Positions 51,812 to 59,355 of a stretch of 64,000 nt of DNA are shown in pieces (within the stretch, counting starts at the first letter, position 1; each line of letters starts with the position of its first letter). A program made the translations under genes and the position numbers. The stretch comes from Rubellimicrobium arenae (GTDB lineage Bacteria > Pseudomonadota > Alphaproteobacteria > Rhodobacterales > Rhodobacteraceae): positions 310,001 through 374,000 of the forward strand of contig NZ_JAFMSS010000003.1 of the NCBI RefSeq assembly GCF_017916295.1, in the 5' to 3' direction. The notes under the pieces were generated by a model. The model was not told the DNA's origin. It ran no database searches and saw nothing but the letters and a program-made list of their open reading frames with translations.

Positions 51812-52708
51812 TCAGGCCGCCGCGCGGGCGTTGACGTGGATGGCGTAGATCGACGTCGTGGCCGCCATGAACAGGCGATTGCCCCGCGGACCGCCAAAGC
51901 ACAGGTTCGCCACCCGTTCCGGCACGCGGATCTTGCCGATCAGCGTCCCATCGGGATCGAAGACCTGCACTCCGTCCTCGGCCGAGCACCAGACGTTCCC
52001 GCGGGCGTCCACGCGCAGCCCGTCGGGCGGCCCCGGCTCGACATGGGCGAAGACGCGGCCCTCCCCCACCTGGCTGCCCTGGATCTCGAAGACCTTCAGC
52101 ATGGACGGCACGTCGGGGTCATGGCTCGATCCGCTCTCGGCGACATAAAGCCTTTGTTCATCAGGCGAGAAGGCAAGCCCGTTGGGCTGGACGAATCCGG
52201 TGATCATGCGCTCGGGGTCCCCGCCCCCGGGTGGAAGGCGGTAGACGGCGTTCGTGTCCTGCTCGGGCACGGATTCGTAGCCCTCATAGTCGGACAGGAT
52301 GCCGTAGGTGGGATCGCTAAACCAGACCGCGCCGTCCCGCGCCACGACCACGTCGTTGGGCGAATTCAGCCATCGGCCGCCGTAGCTTTCGGCCAGCGTG
52401 GTGATCGTGCCGTCGTGCTCGGTCCGGATCACCGACCGGGTCCCGTGCGAGCAGCTGACCAGCCGCCCCTCCCGGTCGCGCGTGTGGCCGTTGGTGTGGC
52501 CGGCGGGCGAGCGGAAGACCGACAGGCCCGTGCCTTCGGTCCAGCGCATGATGCGGTCGTTGGGGATATCGCTCACATAGAGCGCCTGATGCGCCGGAAA
52601 CCAGACCGGCCCTTCGGCCCATCGGAAGCCGCTGCCTAGGTGGTCGAGATGCGCCGAGGGCTGGATCAGGGGCCGGAAGCGCGGGTCGTGGATTTCGTAG
52701 ATCGACAT
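51812..52708 (-). CDS. SMP-30/gluconolactonase family protein
   Basis: A 298-residue six-bladed beta-propeller lactonase. Family signatures are FRWAEGPVWFPAHQALYVSD, SYGGRWLNSPNDVVVARDGAVWFSD (cut here into overlapping motifs NSPNDV and WFSDPTYG), GFVQPNGLAFSPDE and GPPDGLRVDARGNVW, which supply metal-binding Glu, Asn and Asp residues. It probably opens a sugar lactone in the cytosol; no signal peptide is seen. The ATG at 52708 is preceded by GGAGGG, but this lies inside a perfect 12-bp inverted repeat, suggesting control of translation. Confidence 0.88.
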   Translation of the reverse strand: MSIYEIHDPRFRPLIQPSAHLDHLGSGFRWAEGPVWFPAHQALYVSDIPNDRIMRWTEGTGLSVFRSPAGHTNGHTRDREGRLVSCSHGTRSVIRTEHDGTITTLAESYGGRWLNSPNDVVVARDGAVWFSDPTYGILSDYEGYESVPEQDTNAVYRLPPGGGDPERMITGFVQPNGLAFSPDEQRLYVAESGSSHDPDVPSMLKVFEIQGSQVGEGRVFAHVEPGPPDGLRVDARGNVWCSAEDGVQVFDPDGTLIGKIRVPERVANLCFGGPRGNRLFMAATTSIYAIHVNARAAA

Positions 52709-52734
52709 GGTCCCTCCGTCGTGACGGAGGGACC
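52709..52734 (-). promoter_or_regulatory. Perfect 12-bp inverted repeat covering the lactonase ribosome binding site
   Basis: GGTCCCTCCGTC (52709-52720) and GACGGAGGGACC (52723-52734) are separated by two bases and end next to the start codon. In the mRNA the GGAGGG would be fully paired. It could be an SD-sequestering hairpin or, as DNA, an operator. Confidence 0.7.
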
Positions 52735-52765
52735 TTAGCACCGCGCCGTGGCGCTGCGAGGGGGC

Positions 52766-53707
52766 CTAGAGCGAGCCGGCGCCCTGATGCGCCGCCTTGG
52801 TCAGCCGTTGCGCGATCTCGTAGAACTCCTCGGGCGCGTAATCGGGGGTGAAGGCCGAGGGCTGCCCCACGAGGTCGTGGATCCGCCCGCCATCCGGCAT
52901 GCCTTCCACCACCGCCAGCTCTCCGGGGGGGTCGGTCGGGAGCGCCATCTCCCCTTCCCAGATCCCCCGGATGGATCCGTAGTCCGATGGGGAGAAGGTA
53001 TAAAGCCGCCGGTGCGATCCTTCGGCCAGGTACTTCTGGCATTCCGGGATCTTGTCGAGCGGGATGTTCGGCGTGGGCAGCATCTGCTCGATGGCGACGC
53101 CGGTCAGCTTCTTGAGGGCCAGCGCATAGGCGTGGGCGTGGACGCTGCCTCGCACGAGCAGGTAGCCGCAGACCTCGCGCCCCGTCGGGTCCGACAGGGT
53201 TTCGTAGACCCGCAGCTTGTGGAGCCGCGCCCCGCATTCCAGGTGGAAGTTGTGCAGGAGGTCGAACACCACGTTCCCGGTGGTGGTCACCATGTCCACG
53301 TTCCAGGACATCGAGTTCGAGTTCACCGGCACCGCGCCGCCGCCATGCGAGAAGAAGCTGGCGGCCGAGCGGATCTCCTGCATGGCCTCGAAGGGCGACA
53401 TCGAGATGTCGCCGCCGTTGCCGGAATCGTCCGCCGCCGAATCGGGGCCGTTGTTCAGCATCGCCACGCCGTTCGAGACGAGCTCCACATGCCCCAGTTC
53501 CTCGGCCGTGATGGCCGCGACCAGCTCGTAGAAGGGCTTGAGCTTGGATTTGGATCGGAAGTTGAAGCTCTGGAACATGTAGTTCCCGAGGGTGGACATC
53601 TCACCGTACTTGCCACCCAGGAGTTCCTGGAGAGCCGCGCCGGCGTTCGGGTCCTGTTTCTTGGGGGGTGGCAACTCGACCTGGAGCTTGTCGACGCGAA
53701 GAAACAT
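52766..53707 (-). CDS. Manganese catalase
   Basis: A 313-residue dimanganese catalase that decomposes hydrogen peroxide without heme. The four-helix-bundle ligands can be placed by comparison with the Lactobacillus enzyme: E36 (GEMSTLGNYMFQSF), E70 and H73 (AITAEELGHVEL), E157 (NFHLECGARL) and H190 (VRGSVHAHAYA). AGGAGGG precedes the ATG. It is divergent from the DUF892 gene across 173 bases with one GGAAC-N16-CGTT promoter on each strand, consistent with coregulation by a general-stress sigma factor. Confidence 0.95.
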   Translation of the reverse strand: MFLRVDKLQVELPPPKKQDPNAGAALQELLGGKYGEMSTLGNYMFQSFNFRSKSKLKPFYELVAAITAEELGHVELVSNGVAMLNNGPDSAADDSGNGGDISMSPFEAMQEIRSAASFFSHGGGAVPVNSNSMSWNVDMVTTTGNVVFDLLHNFHLECGARLHKLRVYETLSDPTGREVCGYLLVRGSVHAHAYALALKKLTGVAIEQMLPTPNIPLDKIPECQKYLAEGSHRRLYTFSPSDYGSIRGIWEGEMALPTDPPGELAVVEGMPDGGRIHDLVGQPSAFTPDYAPEEFYEIAQRLTKAAHQGAGSL

Positions 53708-53739
53708 TCGGGGGCCCTCCTAGCTGATGGCGCGGATGC

Positions 53740-53764
53740 AACGGGGCGAACGGTGCGGGGTTCC
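53740..53764 (-). promoter_or_regulatory. EcfG-type promoter for the manganese catalase
   Basis: Minus strand GGAAC (53764-53760), 16 bases, CGTT (53743-53740), 33 bases before the ATG. It matches the alphaproteobacterial general stress consensus GGAAC-N16/17-CGTT. Confidence 0.65.
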
Positions 53765-53822
53765 GGCGAAACTTGCCGCGGGTGCGCGGGTCGGCGGCAA
53801 ACCGACCGGGCGCGGAAAAACG

Positions 53823-53847
53823 GGAACAGGCGGCAGGTCGCCGCGTT
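53823..53847 (+). promoter_or_regulatory. EcfG-type promoter for the DUF892 gene
   Basis: GGAAC (53823-53827), 16 bases, CGTT (53844-53847), 33 bases before the ATG. It has the same spacing and the same distance to the start codon as the divergent promoter at 53740-53764. Confidence 0.65.
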
Positions 53848-53880
53848 CGACAGGCTCACGATACACGGATGGAGACACCG

Positions 53881-54384
53881 ATGCCCGCCGCGAACCTGGA
53901 AAAGCTGTTCCACGACGGCCTGCGCGACGCCCTTTACGCCGAACGCAAGGCGCTGCAGGCTCTCAAGAAGCACGCCCGCGCCGCCAAGAACCCCGAGCTG
54001 AAGCAGTCGTTCGAGCTGCACCGCGAAGAGACCGAAGGCCAGGTCGAACGCCTCCAGCGCGTCTTCGAGATCATCGGCAAGCGTGCCTCGGGCAAGACCT
54101 GCGCCGCGATGGACGGCCTTGTCGAGGAAGGCGAGGAGATCATGGAGGAGTACAAGGACTCCCCCGCCTCGGACGCCGGCCTTCTGGCCGCCGCGCAGGC
54201 CATCGAGCATTACGAGATCTGCCGCTACGGCACGCTGGCCTCCTGGGCCAAGCAGCTGGGCCAGGGCGAGGCGGAGCAGCTCCTGCGCGAGACGCTCGCC
54301 GAGGAGGAGAAGACCGACAAGCTCCTGACCGACCTGGCCGAGTCGGTGATCAACGCCGCCGCCGAACAGGCCGAGGCCGCCTGA
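53881..54384 (+). CDS. DUF892 ferritin-like protein (YciF/YciE type)
   Basis: A 167-residue helical protein of the DUF892 family, related to ferritin-like diiron proteins induced by osmotic and general stress. Typical are the start LEKLFHDGLRDALYAERKAL, the acidic helix SFELHREETEGQVERLQRVF and AAAQAIEHYEICRYGTLASW. The ATG at 53881 is chosen because GGAGA lies seven bases before it; an ATG at 53869 is possible. It is divergent from the manganese catalase with matching promoters, so an oxidative or stationary-phase stress role is likely. Confidence 0.9.
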   Translation: MPAANLEKLFHDGLRDALYAERKALQALKKHARAAKNPELKQSFELHREETEGQVERLQRVFEIIGKRASGKTCAAMDGLVEEGEEIMEEYKDSPASDAGLLAAAQAIEHYEICRYGTLASWAKQLGQGEAEQLLRETLAEEEKTDKLLTDLAESVINAAAEQAEAA

Positions 54385-54386
54385 CC

Positions 54387-54402
54387 GGGGCCTTTTGGCC
54401 CC
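54387..54402 (+). terminator. Short hairpin after the DUF892 gene
   Basis: GGGGCC and GGCCCC pair over a TTTT loop three bases after the stop. It has no T-run; a stronger hairpin follows at 54417-54445. Confidence 0.4.
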
Positions 54403-54416
54403 CCACGACTCGTCGT

Positions 54417-54447
54417 AGGCTCCGGGCGCTGCAGCCCCGGAGCCTTT
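54417..54447 (+). terminator. Hairpin at the lysR start: terminator and/or SD sequestration
   Basis: AGGCTCCGGG (54417-54426) pairs with CCCGGAGCCT (54436-54445), followed by TT and then CTC and the lysR ATG at 54451. The only GGAG ribosome binding site of lysR (54439-54442) is in the right arm. It can terminate the DUF892 transcript and hide the lysR start in read-through RNA. Confidence 0.65.
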
Positions 54448-54450
54448 CTC

Positions 54451-55329
54451 ATGGACCGTCTCGCCTCGGACCGGATGTTCCTCGCCGTGGTCGAGGGCGG
54501 CTCCTTCGCGGCGGCGGCGCAGCGGCTGGGAACCAGCTCGGGCCAGGCCAGCAAGCTGGTGGCCCGTCTCGAAGCCGAGCTCGGCGTGCGCCTTCTCCAC
54601 CGCACGACGCGGGCGCTCCAGCCGACCGAGGCCGGCCAGACCTATTACGACCGGCTCAGGACCCTTCTCGAAGAGCTCGACGCCCTCGATGCCGAGGTGA
54701 AGAGCGTGGGCACGACCCCGCGCGGCAAGGTGCGTGTCACCGTGCCGCTGACCCTGGGCACGCTGCGCCTGGCTCCGATCTTCGCCGATTTCGCCCGGAC
54801 CTATCCCGACGTCGCGCTGGAGGTGCATTCCAGCGATCGGGTGGTCCGCCTGGTCGATGAAGGATTCGACCTCGCCGTCCGGGTCGGGCGCCCGGGCGAT
54901 TCCTCGCTGGTGGCCCGCAAGCTGGCTCAGGCCAAGATCGTGGCCGTGGCCGCGCCAGGCTATCTCGCGGTCCATGGGGCGCCGCTGGTGCCGGCGGACC
55001 TGAGCCATCACGACTGCATCCTCGACACGAACTTCCGCGATCCGCACCGCTGGACCTTTGCCGGGGGGGTGCAGGTCGCGGTGAACGGACGCCTCACCTT
55101 CTCGGACGCCGCCGTCTGCCTGGCCGCCGCCGAAGCGGGCCTGGGGATCGCCAACCTGCCCGACTTCGTGGCGGCCCAATCCCTGCGTGCAGGCCGGGTC
55201 GTCCCGGTTCTGGCCGGTCACGAGGACAGCCCGATGGGCATCTTCGCCATGACCCCGTCGGGACGCCACCCGGCGGCCAAGGTGCGCGTGCTGGTCGAGG
55301 CGCTTGCCCGCGGGCTGCGGCAGGGCTGA
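54451..55329 (+). CDS. LysR family transcriptional regulator
   Basis: A 292-residue regulator. The N-terminal winged helix-turn-helix (FLAVVEGGSFAAAAQRLG, ASKLVARLEAELGVRLLHRT) is followed by a type 2 periplasmic-binding-like effector domain (GKVRVTVPLTLGTLRLAPIF). It closely resembles the large group that controls quinone or electrophile-responsive reductases. It is 120 bases upstream of and parallel to DoxX-VOC-GSHQR genes, its probable targets. A hairpin covers its ribosome binding site. Confidence 0.92.
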   Translation: MDRLASDRMFLAVVEGGSFAAAAQRLGTSSGQASKLVARLEAELGVRLLHRTTRALQPTEAGQTYYDRLRTLLEELDALDAEVKSVGTTPRGKVRVTVPLTLGTLRLAPIFADFARTYPDVALEVHSSDRVVRLVDEGFDLAVRVGRPGDSSLVARKLAQAKIVAVAAPGYLAVHGAPLVPADLSHHDCILDTNFRDPHRWTFAGGVQVAVNGRLTFSDAAVCLAAAEAGLGIANLPDFVAAQSLRAGRVVPVLAGHEDSPMGIFAMTPSGRHPAAKVRVLVEALARGLRQG

Positions 55330-55449
55330 CCCGTTTCCTTCCGCCATGGATGGAATGTTCTTCCGAACGCCCGGATTATCGCCGGACAGGATGTGCCGCA
55401 TATGGGTGGAGCCGGCCCGCCAGGGCCATATCCAACGGATTGTGCCACC

Positions 55450-55881
55450 ATGACCTATGCCACCGCCTCCTCCGCCCGCACCCAGGCCTCGCAGGCCGAG
55501 CTCGCCGCCGCCCTGCTGCGGATCACCATGGGCGTCCTGTTCGTCCTGCACGCCTGGATGAAGATCGCCATCTTCACGCCCTCCGGCACCGCCGGGTACT
55601 TTGTCTCGATCGGGCTGCCGGCCTTCCTGGCCTATGTCACCATCATCGTGGAGCTGCTGGGCGGCCTTGCGCTGATCGCCGGGATCGCGACGCGCTGGGT
55701 GTCGCTGGCCCTGGTGCCCGTCATGATCGGCGCGGGCTGGTTCGGTCACGGCGCGAACGGGTTCTTCTTCTCGAACGCCAACGGCGGCTGGGAATACCCC
55801 GCCTTCTGGACCGTCGCGCTCCTCGTCCAGGCCCTTCTGGGCGACGGCGCCTACGCTTACGGCAACCGCGTGGCCCGCTGA
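55450..55881 (+). CDS. DoxX family membrane protein
   Basis: A 143-residue protein with four hydrophobic segments of the DoxX/DoxD family (LLRITMGVLFVLHAWMKI, FLAYVTIIVELLGGLALIAG, LALVPVMIGAGWFGHG, FWTVALLVQALLGDGAY). The conserved H-x-W-x-K and E-x-x-GG elements are present. Members have been linked to thiosulfate:quinone reductase and to thiol-stress membrane complexes; the role here is unknown. The ATG at 55450 lacks a clear ribosome binding site. It is 30 bases upstream of the VOC gene, in one operon. Confidence 0.85.
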   Translation: MTYATASSARTQASQAELAAALLRITMGVLFVLHAWMKIAIFTPSGTAGYFVSIGLPAFLAYVTIIVELLGGLALIAGIATRWVSLALVPVMIGAGWFGHGANGFFFSNANGGWEYPAFWTVALLVQALLGDGAYAYGNRVAR

Positions 55882-55911
55882 GGGACCGCCCACCGCAGGA
55901 AAGTCAGGATC

Positions 55912-56727
55912 ATGTCCACTGCCTCTGCCCCCCTCGAGATCGGCCGGGTCGCGCTTACGGTCAACGACCTCGCCGGAACGGGGTCCTTCTACCAGCGCGC
56001 CCTTGGGCTCGAGCGGTTGGGCGGAGACGGTGGCGTCGCGCTCTACGGCGCGGGCGACCGGCGCCTCCTCGAACTGCGCGAGGACCGCTCGGCCCGCCGC
56101 CGGTCCCCGCGCGAGGCCGGCCTGTTCCACACGGCCTTCCTGCTCCCCTCCCGCAAGGCGCTGGGCCGCTGGCTGCTCCATGCGGCGGGGACGAAGGTTC
56201 CGGTGCAGGGCGCCTCGGACCACCTAGTGAGCGAGGCGATCTACCTGTCCGACCCGGAAGGGAACGGCATCGAGATCTACGCCGACCGCCCCCGCGACGC
56301 CTGGCCGCGCGAGGGGAACAGCATCCGCATGTCCACCGACCCCCTGGATCTGCAGAACCTGGCCGAGGCCGCGGACGGCCCCTGGACCGGCGCGCCCGAG
56401 GGGACGGTCGTCGGCCATGTGCATCTCCAGGTCGGGGCCGTGCCCGAGGCCGAGGCCTTCTACCACGACACCCTGGGCTTCGACATCGTGACCCACTACC
56501 CGGGGGCGAGCTTCCTGGGCTCGGGCGGGTACCACCATCACCTGGGGGCCAACACCTGGAACAGCCGGGGCGCGGCCCGCCGGACCTACCCGTCCACCGG
56601 TCTTGCCGATCTCGAGATCCTGGCCGAGGGGCCTGCCCTCGAGGCCATCCTGCTCCGCACCGGGGGGACGCGGCATGTGGCCGACCCTTGGGGAACCTCC
56701 ATCACCCTCACGCGGAAGGAGGCCTGA
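55912..56727 (+). CDS. VOC family protein, two-domain (CatE-like extradiol dioxygenase/glyoxalase fold)
   Basis: A 271-residue protein with two vicinal-oxygen-chelate domains: LTVNDLAGTGSFYQRALGLE at about residue 12 and VHLQVGAVPEAEAFYHDTLG at about residue 165. The family includes catechol 2,3-dioxygenase CatE of Bacillus, part of a quinone-detoxifying response. Candidate metal residues are FHTAFLLPS, the HVHLQV histidine and EILAEGP. AGGAAAG precedes the ATG. It is directly joined to the glutathionyl-hydroquinone reductase gene, supporting a quinone/catechol role. Confidence 0.87.
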   Translation: MSTASAPLEIGRVALTVNDLAGTGSFYQRALGLERLGGDGGVALYGAGDRRLLELREDRSARRRSPREAGLFHTAFLLPSRKALGRWLLHAAGTKVPVQGASDHLVSEAIYLSDPEGNGIEIYADRPRDAWPREGNSIRMSTDPLDLQNLAEAADGPWTGAPEGTVVGHVHLQVGAVPEAEAFYHDTLGFDIVTHYPGASFLGSGGYHHHLGANTWNSRGAARRTYPSTGLADLEILAEGPALEAILLRTGGTRHVADPWGTSITLTRKEA

Positions 56728-57717
56728 ATGCTCGTCAACGGCAGGTGGACCGAGGACTGGCAGCCCGTGCAGGCCAAGGACGAGACGGGGGGCTTCGTCC
56801 GCCAGATCTCCTCGTTCCGCAACTGGGTGACGCCGGACGGCCGCCCCGGCCCGACCGGCGACGACGGCTTCCGGGCCGAGGCCGGGCGCTACCACCTCCA
56901 TGTCGCCCTGATCTGCCCCTGGGCCTCGCGGACCCTGATCGGGCGGGCCCTGAAGGGGCTGGACGACGCGATCTCGGTGTCGGTAGTCGAGCCGGAGCTC
57001 AGCCCGCAGGGCTGGCGCTTTGCCGCCCCCGACCCGGTGACCGGCGCCACCTACATGCACGAGATCTACAGCGCGGCCGACCCGGCCTTCACCGGCCGCG
57101 CCACCGTGCCCATCCTTTACGATAAGGCGACGGACCGGATCGTGTCGAACGAATCGGCGGACATCCTCCGGATGCTGAACTCGGGCTTCGGGACGATCGC
57201 CCATGGCCCGGACCTTTATCCCGAGGATCTGCGCGCCGGGATCGACGCGCTCAACGACCGGATCTATCCGCGGCTGAACAATGGCGTCTACCGCGCCGGG
57301 TTCGCCACGACGCAGGTCGCCTACGAGGCGGCGTTCGACGACGTGTTCGCGGAGCTCGACGCGCTGGAGGCGCGGCTGTCGGACGGACGGGCGTGGCTGT
57401 TCGGCGACCGCCTGACCGAAACGGATGTGCGGCTGTTCGTGACGCTGGTGCGGTTCGATGCGGCCTATCACGGGCTGTTCAAGTGCAACCTGCGCCGGAT
57501 CGCGGACTATCCGGCGCTGCAGGCCCACATGCTCCGGGTCCTGGCGCTGCCGGGCGTGCGGGGCACGGTCAGCCTCGACCATATCAAGCGCGGCTATTAT
57601 TCGGTAAAGGCGCTGAACCCCCTCGGCCTGGTGCCGAAGGGGCCCGAGCTGGCCTGGGCCCGCCGGGACCAGGACCAGGACGGCGCGGACGAGGCGCGGC
57701 ATCTCAGCCCGTCTTGA
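56728..57717 (+). CDS. Glutathionyl-hydroquinone reductase (GST omega/Xi-like)
   Basis: A 329-residue glutathione transferase homologue of the Xi class (YqjG/PcpF/ECM4), which reduces glutathionyl-hydroquinones. The catalytic cysteine C63 is in CPWASR, followed by the VPILYDKATDRIVSNESADI glutathione site and a long all-helical C-terminal domain. The start follows the VOC stop without a gap and uses AAGGAGG inside that gene. With DoxX and VOC it forms a compact quinone/electrophile defence operon behind a LysR gene. Confidence 0.93.
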   Translation: MLVNGRWTEDWQPVQAKDETGGFVRQISSFRNWVTPDGRPGPTGDDGFRAEAGRYHLHVALICPWASRTLIGRALKGLDDAISVSVVEPELSPQGWRFAAPDPVTGATYMHEIYSAADPAFTGRATVPILYDKATDRIVSNESADILRMLNSGFGTIAHGPDLYPEDLRAGIDALNDRIYPRLNNGVYRAGFATTQVAYEAAFDDVFAELDALEARLSDGRAWLFGDRLTETDVRLFVTLVRFDAAYHGLFKCNLRRIADYPALQAHMLRVLALPGVRGTVSLDHIKRGYYSVKALNPLGLVPKGPELAWARRDQDQDGADEARHLSPS

Positions 57718-57829
57718 TGACGGAGGCCGGGCGGATCAGCGTGGACGGCGCGATGACGGCCACCATCCGCGCCGGAGGCGACTGGGCGATCCCGACGGGC
57801 GCGGCCCCGAGCCCGAGCGAGATCATCAT
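57704..57829 (-). CDS. Short coupled ORF downstream of the spike base gene
   Basis: A 41-codon frame starting MMISLGLGAAPVGIAQ, overlapping the stop of the spike base gene as ATGA and running 14 bases into the 3' end of the convergent GST gene. I do not recognise it. The position matches that of the second head-spike gene (GhsB) in Rhodobacter capsulatus, so it could be a truncated start of such a gene. Coding status is uncertain. Confidence 0.3.
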   Translation of the reverse strand: MMISLGLGAAPVGIAQSPPARMVAVIAPSTLIRPASVIKTG

Positions 57830-58083
57830 TCCCACCCGTAGACGGTGGCGGTGGTGCCGGTGGCCAGGATCCGGGCCGCGCGGAACGGCAGGATCTGCCC
57901 CGCCGTGACGGCATAGCTGAGCTGGGTGCCGTCGCAGTCCTCGATCACGAGATCCCCCGAGGTCTGGCACCAGAGCGCCCGGGGCCGCGGCGACACGGCC
58001 AGCGTGTCGGACGGCGTGATCGGCTGATGACGGTCGCCCGGGCTTTCGAGCCCGCGCTGGTGGTGCGAGAAGTTGTCGGACAT
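57826..58083 (-). CDS. Spike base protein, RCAP_rcc01079 (GhsA) family
   Basis: An 85-residue protein with the pattern of gene-transfer-agent/phage spike base proteins of Rhodobacteraceae: N-terminal MSDNFSHHQRGLESPG, ITPSDT, an RALW segment and the terminal ILPFRAARILATGTTATVYG. In R. capsulatus the homologue is part of the head spikes that bind recipient capsule and is encoded away from the main GTA cluster. AGGAGGG lies at a good distance before the ATG. No other phage or GTA structural gene is visible in the window. Confidence 0.7.
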   Translation of the reverse strand: MSDNFSHHQRGLESPGDRHQPITPSDTLAVSPRPRALWCQTSGDLVIEDCDGTQLSYAVTAGQILPFRAARILATGTTATVYGWE

Positions 58084-58185
58084 GGTTACCCTCCTGTGAA
58101 TGCACACAGGCTAGGGGCAAGTCATGGCCAGTCCCTTACAGCACCGAACGGTCCCTGCCGCGCGGACGCAACGCCCCGGGGGCCG

Positions 58186-59259
58186 TCACGCGTCCGCGGA
58201 GAAGCCGAACTCCATCCGGTGGCTGTAGGATTCGCCGGGCCGCAGCACCGCGTTCGGGAAATGCGGGTGGTTCGGGGACCCGGGGAACTTCTGCGTCTCG
58301 AGGGTGAAGCCCGCGAACTGGCACAGGCGTCGCCCGCCCTTGCCGACGATGGAGTCGTCCAGGTAGCCGCCGGTGTAGACCTGGACGCCCGGCTCGTTGG
58401 TCCGCAGGGTCATGCGGCGGCCCGAGGCGGGGTCCCGGATCTCGGCGCAGTCGTGGAGCCCGGAGCCGACGTCGCTGCCGCCGCCGTCGCCGCCCAGGAC
58501 CCAGTTGTGGTCATAGCCGCCGCCTGCCTGGAACACGCCCGCGCCGACCGAGCCCAGCGCGGCGAAGTCGCGGCCGATGGGCTTGGGCGTCGTGAAGTCG
58601 AAGGCGGTGCCGGCGACCGACCGGATCTCGCCGGTGGCGAGGAGCTCTCCGTCGACCGGGGTGTAGAAGGGCGCGGCAAGGCGCATCTCCTGCCGCAGGA
58701 CATCGCCCGAGCCCTGCCCCGCCAGGTTGAAGTAGGAATGGTGGACGACGTTGATCGGGGTGGCCCGGGTCGTCGTGGCGGCCATGGTGATGAGGAGGCG
58801 GCCGTCCCCGGCCAGATCGTAGGTGGTCACGAGGTCGCATTCGCCGGGATACCCCATGTCCCCGTCCGGCGAGGTCAGGCGGAACACGACGCGGCGGTCG
58901 TCGGCCTCGGCCAGCGTCCAGTTGCGCCGGTCGAAGCCGTCGCGCCCACCGTGGAGGTGGTTCGCGCCTTCGTTGACGTCGAGCTGGAAGGCCTCGCCGT
59001 CGAGGGCGAAGCGTCCCCGGGCGATGCGGTTGGCATAGCGCCCGCAGGTCGCGCCGAAGTAGGTCGTGGTGGACAGGTAGTCGTCGAGCCGGTCGAAGCC
59101 GAGCACGATGTCGTCCTGCCGTCCCTCGCGGTCGGGGACGTGAAGCTCGGTCAGGCGCGCGCCGTAGGTGATGACCCTGGCGCGAAGGCCGTTCCCGTCA
59201 TCCAGCGTCACCGCCTGCACGGGATCGCTGCCGATCCGCCCGAACTCCTCCACCGCCAT
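58186..59259 (-). CDS. galM: Aldose 1-epimerase
   Basis: A 357-residue mutarotase interconverting alpha and beta anomers of hexoses. Active-site elements are the substrate-binding NRIARGRFAL, NHLHGGRDGFDRRNW, the histidine in VVHHSYFNLAG and the catalytic glutamate in GFTLETQKFPGSPNHPHFPN. No signal peptide is seen, so it is cytosolic. The ATG at 59259 has AGGGGGG before it; the frame is open 21 codons further. It is a single gene, not linked to the catabolic island at 4.5-11.4 kb. Confidence 0.92.
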   Translation of the reverse strand: MAVEEFGRIGSDPVQAVTLDDGNGLRARVITYGARLTELHVPDREGRQDDIVLGFDRLDDYLSTTTYFGATCGRYANRIARGRFALDGEAFQLDVNEGANHLHGGRDGFDRRNWTLAEADDRRVVFRLTSPDGDMGYPGECDLVTTYDLAGDGRLLITMAATTTRATPINVVHHSYFNLAGQGSGDVLRQEMRLAAPFYTPVDGELLATGEIRSVAGTAFDFTTPKPIGRDFAALGSVGAGVFQAGGGYDHNWVLGGDGGGSDVGSGLHDCAEIRDPASGRRMTLRTNEPGVQVYTGGYLDDSIVGKGGRRLCQFAGFTLETQKFPGSPNHPHFPNAVLRPGESYSHRMEFGFSADA

Positions 59260-59355
59260 GCCATGGCCCCCCTGTTCCCTGCCTGTCCGGGCGACCTTCC
59301 GGCGGGGGCGGGGCCGTGTCAACCGCCCGGCCCGGCCCGGTCCGGTTCGGCCCTC

